Assembly (NCBI GenBank): GCA_002686115.1
Contig: NZAF01000163.1
Location: 1 to 9,441 of the forward strand
Direction: 5' to 3'
From: Halobacteriovorax sp.
Lineage (GTDB): Bacteria > Bdellovibrionota > Bacteriovoracia > Bacteriovoracales > Bacteriovoracaceae
Length of the DNA stretch: 9,441 nucleotides
Program-made: the position numbers and the translations under genes
Notes under the pieces: generated by a model
What the model saw: only the letters and a program-made list of their open reading frames with translations
The model's database searches: none
Told to the model about the DNA's origin: nothing
In this document: positions 4,996 through 9,441 of the stretch, piece by piece
How the letters are laid out: each line of letters begins with the position of its first letter
Numbering within the stretch: the first letter of the stretch is position 1

Positions 4996-7195
4996 TCTTT
5001 TCTAAATAATCAGAGATGACTTTTTTAAGTTGGTCGAATTTTATTGGTTTAGCTAGACTCGCGTTCATTTGAAGCTTTTCACATTCACTATCAAGTCCAT
5101 TTGACCAGTTCGCAGAGTTTCCAATGATATACATTTCTCGGATGGACTTTTTCTTGTGACTTCTAATTCTCTTTGCTGTTTCTGGTCCATCCATTATGGG
5201 CATGAGCTTATCAAGGATGAGAAGATCAAAATGCTCCTTCTCTAATTTTTTAAGTGCTTCAGCACCGTTTGAAGCAGTTGTAGAACTTAAACCAAGCTTT
5301 TGAAGATACTTAGTTAAGACAAGAATATTTAAATTATTATCATCAACAACGAGAACTTTTAGATCACATGGGATGTTAATTATTTTTTCTTCAACTTTTT
5401 CATTTGACTGCAGACTAGACTTCTTACAAAGAATACTAAACTTAAAGATAGAGCCTTGAGGTGAGTTTTTTGAAACACTGATCTCTCCATCAAAAAGTTG
5501 AACGATCTCTTTTGTGATACCAAGCCCTAAGCCAGTTCCACCATATTGAGAATTAATTTTTTCATCAGCTTGTTCAAAGGGGTTAAAGACTGTTTCCATC
5601 TTTTCACTAGAGATTCCAATACCTGTATCAATAACTTCAACCTCAATCACATATTGATCGTCTTCCATCTCAGTATATGAGCAGTTTACAACAACACTAC
5701 CTTTTGTTGTAAATTTAACGGCATTGCTTAGAAGGTTATTTAAGATCTGCTTAAATCTTAAAATATCTAGTTGAATATAAATATCTTCCTGCTTATTAAA
5801 TGAAGACTCTAAATGAATTCCTTTTTTCTGACATGCTATTTGGTGAACGGTTAGGCATTCTTTAATGACCGAATGAAGAGAGGTTGGTTCTCTAACAAGA
5901 GAGACTTTATTCATTTCGAGTTTATTAAAGTCTAAGATATCATTTACAAGACCTAATAAGTTCTCACTTGATTGATCAATGATTTTTACATAAGAGTCCA
6001 CTTCTTCACTTTTTTCTAGATCTTTTAAAAAGAACACTGAGCCTGTGATCGCATTTAAAGGTGTTCTAAGTTCATGAGTAAGTTTTGAGAAAAAGAGGTC
6101 TTTCTGTTCTTGTTGATTTTTAATGTGAAGAGTTTTCTTTTCAACTTCTTTTTTTAATTTCCAACTAAAGTATATTGCAATAAAAACTAAAATTGTCAGA
6201 ATGAAGAGGACGACGAAGAGGGTTTTTAAAACCTTTGGTGACAAAGTTGGATTACTTTTTTTAATATAATTATCAAATATAATGTTTTCAAGATTCTCTA
6301 GTGCCTTTAGATTTTTCGCTCCATATATATTTGCTATCCTTTCAAGTCTTAAAGTTGAGATATGCCCGATAGGGGTATTATGAGCTTCAATAAACTTCTT
6401 AGTTTCATTGGCTTCATAGATTAGTTGGTCAAAATCAGCTTCTTTATTATATTTTTCAAGGATTAAATTAACAATCTCTTCTTCGTTATTAAGGGCGTAG
6501 TACCATCCTTTAATGACGGCCCTTCTCATCGCTTTTACGCGTTCTGGAAATAAACTAGCTTCTCGAGTATTTGTAAAGAGCATATCTCCATAGAGGTCCA
6601 CTCCATAATTCAATGGATTTAAAATATTGATTTTTATATTTCTTTTTTCAAAGTAAAATGTCTGATTTGTTTGATAGACACTTATGGCATCGACTTTCTT
6701 CTCTATAAGATCATTTGAGTTAAAGCTATGAGGTACATAAGTAAACTCAACAGGGGAGACGTTATAGTTATTAAACATGACACTAAAGACCGCATCATCA
6801 ACGCCTTTTTGATACATTACTTTTTTACCCTTTAGTCCTGCCGGTCCTAAGATTTGATCCTCGGCCCTTGTCGCGAGTACTAGAGGTGAATGTTGAAAAA
6901 TAGGTGCGACAATTATAAATTCTTTATCTTCTAAAAAGTACTTAACGATACTAGAGTCTGAAACTCCATAATGACCTGGTTTATCAGATACCTTTTCTGG
7001 AGCATTCCATGCTATATCTCTTTCTATTAGTTCAACTGATAGCCCTTCTTCTTTAAAAAATCCTTTTTCCTTGGCAGCATAATATCCAGCAAATTGGAAC
7101 TGATGCTTCCATTTTAAGAATAACTTAACCTTATCTTCACCAAGTGCTGAAGACTGAGCAAGTGCTAAAAAAGTTATTAAAATAAATATTTGCAT
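4952..7195 (-). CDS. Hybrid sensor histidine kinase with periplasmic NMT1/THI5-like domain
   Basis: This 747-residue sensor has a signal peptide (1 to about 19), then an NMT1/THI5-like substrate-binding domain (about 23-250, with LKWKHQFQFAGYYAAKEKGF typical of the family). A linker is followed by one membrane segment (about 322-344), a short coiled coil, HisKA with phospho-acceptor H374 (LTHELRTPLN), and HATPase_c with N491 (NLLSNAVKF), D523 (DTGIGI) and the GGTGLGLGI lid (552-560). It ends in a receiver domain: D618/D619, phospho-acceptor D662 (LDKLMPIMDG), S694 and K716. All catalytic residues are present. The binding-protein domain suggests it senses a small molecule such as a pyrimidine or other nitrogen compound, but no metabolic gene nearby identifies it. 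There is no HPt domain or cognate regulator here, so phosphotransfer must go to a distant partner. TAA sits two codons before the ATG, fixing the start; no clear Shine-Dalgarno is seen. The tail past residue 733 lies over lgt. Confidence 0.93.
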   Translation of the reverse strand: MQIFILITFLALAQSSALGEDKVKLFLKWKHQFQFAGYYAAKEKGFFKEEGLSVELIERDIAWNAPEKVSDKPGHYGVSDSSIVKYFLEDKEFIIVAPIFQHSPLVLATRAEDQILGPAGLKGKKVMYQKGVDDAVFSVMFNNYNVSPVEFTYVPHSFNSNDLIEKKVDAISVYQTNQTFYFEKRNIKINILNPLNYGVDLYGDMLFTNTREASLFPERVKAMRRAVIKGWYYALNNEEEIVNLILEKYNKEADFDQLIYEANETKKFIEAHNTPIGHISTLRLERIANIYGAKNLKALENLENIIFDNYIKKSNPTLSPKVLKTLFVVLFILTILVFIAIYFSWKLKKEVEKKTLHIKNQQEQKDLFFSKLTHELRTPLNAITGSVFFLKDLEKSEEVDSYVKIIDQSSENLLGLVNDILDFNKLEMNKVSLVREPTSLHSVIKECLTVHQIACQKKGIHLESSFNKQEDIYIQLDILRFKQILNNLLSNAVKFTTKGSVVVNCSYTEMEDDQYVIEVEVIDTGIGISSEKMETVFNPFEQADEKINSQYGGTGLGLGITKEIVQLFDGEISVSKNSPQGSIFKFSILCKKSSLQSNEKVEEKIINIPCDLKVLVVDDNNLNILVLTKYLQKLGLSSTTASNGAEALKKLEKEHFDLLILDKLMPIMDGPETAKRIRSHKKKSIREMYIIGNSANWSNGLDSECEKLQMNASLAKPIKFDQLKKVISDYLEKTKPCEQREKNLKTS

Positions 7196-7230
7196 TGATT
7201 AGCTTTTCGGATTTTTTATACATTAATTAA

Positions 7231-7271
7231 AAATACTTATGCTTTTCTTTAAGTTTTATTTATAAGTATTT
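7231..7271. repeat. Perfect 10-bp inverted repeat in the kinase upstream region
   Basis: AAATACTTAT (7231-7240) and ATAAGTATTT (7262-7271) are perfect inverted copies separated by 21 bases, so the centres of the arms are 31 bases apart, close to three helical turns. The left arm lies just upstream of a TATAAA box (7215-7220, minus strand) in front of the sensor kinase gene. It could be a paired operator or a hairpin; the sequence cannot decide. Confidence 0.5.
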
Positions 7272-7372
7272 GCTAGATAGCCGCGCGATGAGGTCGGGTA
7301 TCTTGGTAAAAAGCTGTTTATTATTAACTTTGAATTCTTAATATCAATACTAGAGTCGCCGACAAGTAAATT

Positions 7373-7807
7373 ATGAGAGTATTAGTCAGCTTTATATTAT
7401 CCTTTACTGTTATTGGTGCTATGAGATGTGCGCCAGGTTTTAATCTTGTTAAAGAGGATGAGGTTTATTTATGCCTTAAGGTGATTAAGGATGAGGAGAT
7501 TGTTTGTACTCACGAAGCAAAAACTGGTGAATGCTTAGAGATAGGAAATAGAGTTACATACCGAAAAGATTATCAAGAGCCGATCGTTTTTGGTGATTCT
7601 TCACGTACTATCACTTTTAAAAAGCCTGTATGTCGACAAGTTGAAAGAGATGTAAAAACTAAGTATTACCCAGCTGATAGCGAAAAAGAGGCGCAAATTT
7701 TTTGTGATTTAAAGGCCAAGAATGAGCAAGCAGATCTTATAAAGAAATACTATGTTTCAGGTAAGGTGAGCTGTCTTTTAAAAAAATCATTTGAACAATG
7801 TCTTTAG
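7373..7807 (+). CDS. Secreted cysteine-rich hypothetical protein
   Basis: I do not recognise this 144-residue protein. It starts with a signal-peptide-like segment (MRVLVSFILSFTVIGAM). The first cysteine is at 19, but arginine precedes it, so it is not a lipobox. Eight cysteines (19, 34, 45, 54, 87, 111, 134, 143) are spread over the mature chain, an even number that would allow four disulfides in the periplasm or outside the cell. The rest is charged, with no other membrane segment and no recognised catalytic motif. The ATG at 7373 lacks a good Shine-Dalgarno, but no better start gives a signal peptide. It is divergent from the periplasmic-sensor kinase across 177 bases, and its stop is three bases from that of a convergent zinc-ribbon gene. 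A shared role with the kinase is possible but unproven. Confidence 0.75.
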   Translation: MRVLVSFILSFTVIGAMRCAPGFNLVKEDEVYLCLKVIKDEEIVCTHEAKTGECLEIGNRVTYRKDYQEPIVFGDSSRTITFKKPVCRQVERDVKTKYYPADSEKEAQIFCDLKAKNEQADLIKKYYVSGKVSCLLKKSFEQCL

Positions 7808-7810
7808 CAG

Positions 7811-8032
7811 CTACTTTTTTTTCTTCGTCTTGGCAGCCTTGTCATTAATAGCTTGTTCGTATTGTTTAATAAGCTCTGGATCAAGTTCATTAACAGCGAC
7901 TTTTTTGAAACTCTTTCTTGAATTAATCATTTCTTCACAACGATGAACGGCCCCATCGTGCTCAACGGGTACATTCTTACGACCATCTTTCATCCAAGTG
8001 ATTTCTTTATTACAGAAACGACATTTCGACAT
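7811..8032 (-). CDS. Small putative zinc-ribbon protein with lysine-rich tail
   Basis: This 73-residue protein starts MSKCRFCNKEITWMKDGRKN, so C4 and C7 form a CxxC knuckle, and H30 and C32 (VHRCEEM) would complete a zinc site. The pattern CxxC-x-x-I-x-W, a GR/K turn, VP, and H-x-C is seen in small bacterial proteins of unknown function. The second half is a charged helix ending in AAKTKKKK, which may bind nucleic acid or ribosomes; this is inference from composition. No signal peptide is present. The start is supported by GGAG (8040-8043) seven bases upstream. The T-run on the plus strand at 7814-7821 is simply the coding sequence of the lysine tail. Confidence 0.75.
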   Translation of the reverse strand: MSKCRFCNKEITWMKDGRKNVPVEHDGAVHRCEEMINSRKSFKKVAVNELDPELIKQYEQAINDKAAKTKKKK

Positions 8033-8067
8033 AGTACTGCTCCAAGCTTCAAAAAATTAAGGTCTTT

Positions 8068-8076
8068 ATCATAACA
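8068..8076 (-). promoter_or_regulatory. Extended -10 promoter of the zinc-ribbon gene
   Basis: On the minus strand TGT-TATGAT forms an extended -10 (TGn plus a five-of-six TATAAT match). No good -35 is present, which fits extended -10 promoters. Transcription would start near 8061, about 28 bases before the ATG. Confidence 0.45.
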
Positions 8077-8095
8077 CAAAGAGGATCAGATTTGC

Positions 8096-8124
8096 ATGAC
8101 ATTGTTTTATGCACATGATAGAAT
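8096..8124 (+). promoter_or_regulatory. Promoter of serS
   Basis: ATGACA (8096-8101, five of six to consensus) is 17 bases from TAGAAT (8119-8124, five of six), and TGA directly before the -10 makes it extended. Transcription would start near 8131, leaving a leader of about 57 bases. An imperfectly spaced inverted pair, TGCACAT (8110-8116) and ATGTGCA (8146-8152), brackets the start. Confidence 0.65.
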
Positions 8125-8187
8125 TTTGACTAACTTATAAAGATGATGTGCACAGAGTCACAATAAAGAACATTTCGGAGAATAAAA

Positions 8188-9441
8188 ATGCTCGATATTA
8201 AATTTATTAGAGAGAACGTCGACCTCATGAAAGAGACAATTAAGAATAAGAATATCCCTCTTAATCTTGATGAGCTTTTAAAGGTTGATGAAGAACTTGT
8301 AGAATTACAAAAATCTCAACAAGAGCTACAAACTTCCAGAAATGCAAATGCTAAAATGATTCCAAAAGCTTCAAATGAAGAGAGACCTGCGCTTATCGCA
8401 AAAGGAAAAGAGATAAGTTTAGCACTTAAAGAGCTTGATCCTAAAGTTAATGAAGTACGTTCAAAACTACAAGAGCTTATGTATCTTGTGCCAACGATAC
8501 CTTCTAGTGACGCCCCTGTTGGAAAAGATGATACAGAAAATGTTGAAGTAAAGACATGGGGAGAAAAGCCTAGTTTTTCATTTAAGATGCTTGATCACGT
8601 AGAAATTCTTGAAAAGAATAAGTGGGCAGAGTTTGAAAAAGTCGCAAAGGTTTGTGGTTCTCGAAGTTATTCTTTAAGAAATGATATGGTCTTACTTGAA
8701 ATGGCCTTACATAGAATGGCCCTTGATAAATTAATTTCAAAAGGATTTACTCTTGTTTCTGCTCCATCTCTTGCAAGAGAAGAGGCCATGTATGGAACAG
8801 GTCAATTTCCATTTGGAAAAGAAGATGTTTACTATATTCCAGATCATGACCTCTACCTTTCTGGTACTGCTGAAATTCAATTAAATAGTTTGCATGGTGG
8901 AGAGATTATTGATGAAAAGGATCTTCCTATTCTTTATGCAGGATACTCACCTTGTTTTAGAGGAGAGGCTGGAAGTCATGGTCGTGATGTTAGGGGCCTT
9001 ATAAGAGTGCACCAATTTCAAAAGACTGAGCAATATATCATTTGTAAAAATAGTGAAGAGGAAACCTTAAAGTGGCATAAGGCCCTTTTAGAAACTGCAG
9101 AAGAGCTCTGCCAAGAGCTAGAGCTTCCATATAGAGTACTTGAAGTTTGTACGGGGGATATGGGTGCTGGAAAGTTTAAGATGTATGATATTGAATGTTG
9201 GGTACCAAGTGAAGATAAGTACAGAGAGACTCATTCATGCTCGGCACTTCTTGATTGGCAGGCAAGACGTACAAATACAAGATACCGAGATAGCGAAGGT
9301 AATGTTAAATTTGTTCACACCTTAAATAATACTGCTGTAGCGACTCCAAGAATCCTCGTTCCTTTCTTAGAGAATCATCAAAATGAGGACGGCTCAGTAT
9401 CTATTCCTGAGAAATTAAGGCCATATATGGCAAGTCGAGAG
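8188..9441 (+). CDS. serS: Seryl-tRNA synthetase (C-terminal end cut by window edge)
   Basis: SerRS charges tRNA(Ser), and tRNA(Sec) where present, with serine using ATP. The 418 codons present start MLDIKFIRENVDLMKETI and run into a long coiled-coil arm (about residues 28-100) that grips the tRNA's variable arm. A class II catalytic core follows: TAE at 227-229 (serine recognition), motif 2 FRGEAGSHGRDVRGLIRVHQ (257-276), and motif 3 around LLDWQARR (354-361). The text ends at LRPYMASRE, normally a few residues from the C-terminus of this roughly 425-residue family, so only a handful of codons are missing. Several positions (RVHQFQKTEQY, ETHSCSALLDWQARR) differ from E. coli-type SerRS but are within the family as I know it. 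The start has CGGAG (GGAG at 8177-8180), seven bases before the ATG, and a strong promoter lies upstream. Confidence 0.96.
   Translation, partial: MLDIKFIRENVDLMKETIKNKNIPLNLDELLKVDEELVELQKSQQELQTSRNANAKMIPKASNEERPALIAKGKEISLALKELDPKVNEVRSKLQELMYLVPTIPSSDAPVGKDDTENVEVKTWGEKPSFSFKMLDHVEILEKNKWAEFEKVAKVCGSRSYSLRNDMVLLEMALHRMALDKLISKGFTLVSAPSLAREEAMYGTGQFPFGKEDVYYIPDHDLYLSGTAEIQLNSLHGGEIIDEKDLPILYAGYSPCFRGEAGSHGRDVRGLIRVHQFQKTEQYIICKNSEEETLKWHKALLETAEELCQELELPYRVLEVCTGDMGAGKFKMYDIECWVPSEDKYRETHSCSALLDWQARRTNTRYRDSEGNVKFVHTLNNTAVATPRILVPFLENHQNEDGSVSIPEKLRPYMASRE

Noticed and set aside
7276..7302. GC-rich island as a tRNA or riboswitch
   Set aside because: It has no cloverleaf or known aptamer consensus; only a weak mismatched stem can form.
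7796..7821. Terminator at the T-run after the cysteine-rich secreted gene
   Set aside because: No stem longer than about four base pairs precedes the T-run, and the T-run encodes the lysine tail of the convergent gene.
8131..8187. T-box or other tRNA-sensing riboswitch in the serS leader
   Set aside because: The leader is only about 57 bases, with no T-box sequence, specifier loop or terminator hairpin.
9140..9325. 61-codon plus-strand frame near the right edge
   Set aside because: It is an out-of-frame shadow of serS, whose motif 3 is encoded here.

Overview
This is an AT-rich, gene-dense stretch of bacterial chromosome carrying two kinds of content: housekeeping genes (seryl-tRNA synthetase, prolipoprotein diacylglyceryl transferase, an RluA-type pseudouridine synthase) and small lineage-specific proteins. 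AGA/AAA-rich codon use, many exported or envelope proteins, a periplasmic-binding-protein/hybrid histidine kinase fusion and tightly packed divergent and convergent gene pairs suggest an AT-rich Gram-negative, possibly of the marine Bdellovibrionota (Bacteriovorax-like). That assignment is an inference from style, not from a database match. No mobile element, CRISPR array, tRNA or rRNA was seen, and no gene-free gap exceeds about 180 bases.

Layout, left to right. A LysR-type regulator (minus, cut by the left edge) is divergent from a secreted YceI-like lipid-binding protein (plus). Between them lie a good promoter for the regulator and a perfect inverted repeat that may be its operator. A strong terminator follows yceI and runs directly into the start codon of a GNAT acetyltransferase. 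A 58-residue basic protein with a GTG start and its own TTGACA promoter comes next. It converges on a minus-strand pair: a 103-residue cysteine-motif protein that is probably leaderless, and an RluA-family pseudouridine synthase coupled to it by a TAATG overlap. Divergent from that pair is a plus-strand operon of three genes: a radical SAM protein (GTG start), a membrane-anchored DUF2489 protein (TTG start) and lgt (ATGA overlap).

The 3' end of lgt overlaps the 3' end of a large minus-strand gene by 44 bases. That gene encodes a periplasmic NMT1/THI5-like sensor fused to a membrane segment, a histidine kinase and a receiver domain. Divergent from the kinase, across an intergenic region with a perfect 10-bp inverted repeat, is a secreted protein with eight cysteines. 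It converges on a small putative zinc-ribbon protein. The window ends in serS, which is complete except for a few C-terminal codons and has a near-consensus extended -10 promoter.

No clearly new multi-gene system is visible. The points most worth a second look are regulatory and architectural: the terminator/promoter/ribosome-binding-site overlap before the acetyltransferase, the probable leaderless transcript of the cysteine-motif protein, the lgt/kinase tail-to-tail overlap, the promoter-region inverted repeats, and the uncharacterised small proteins.
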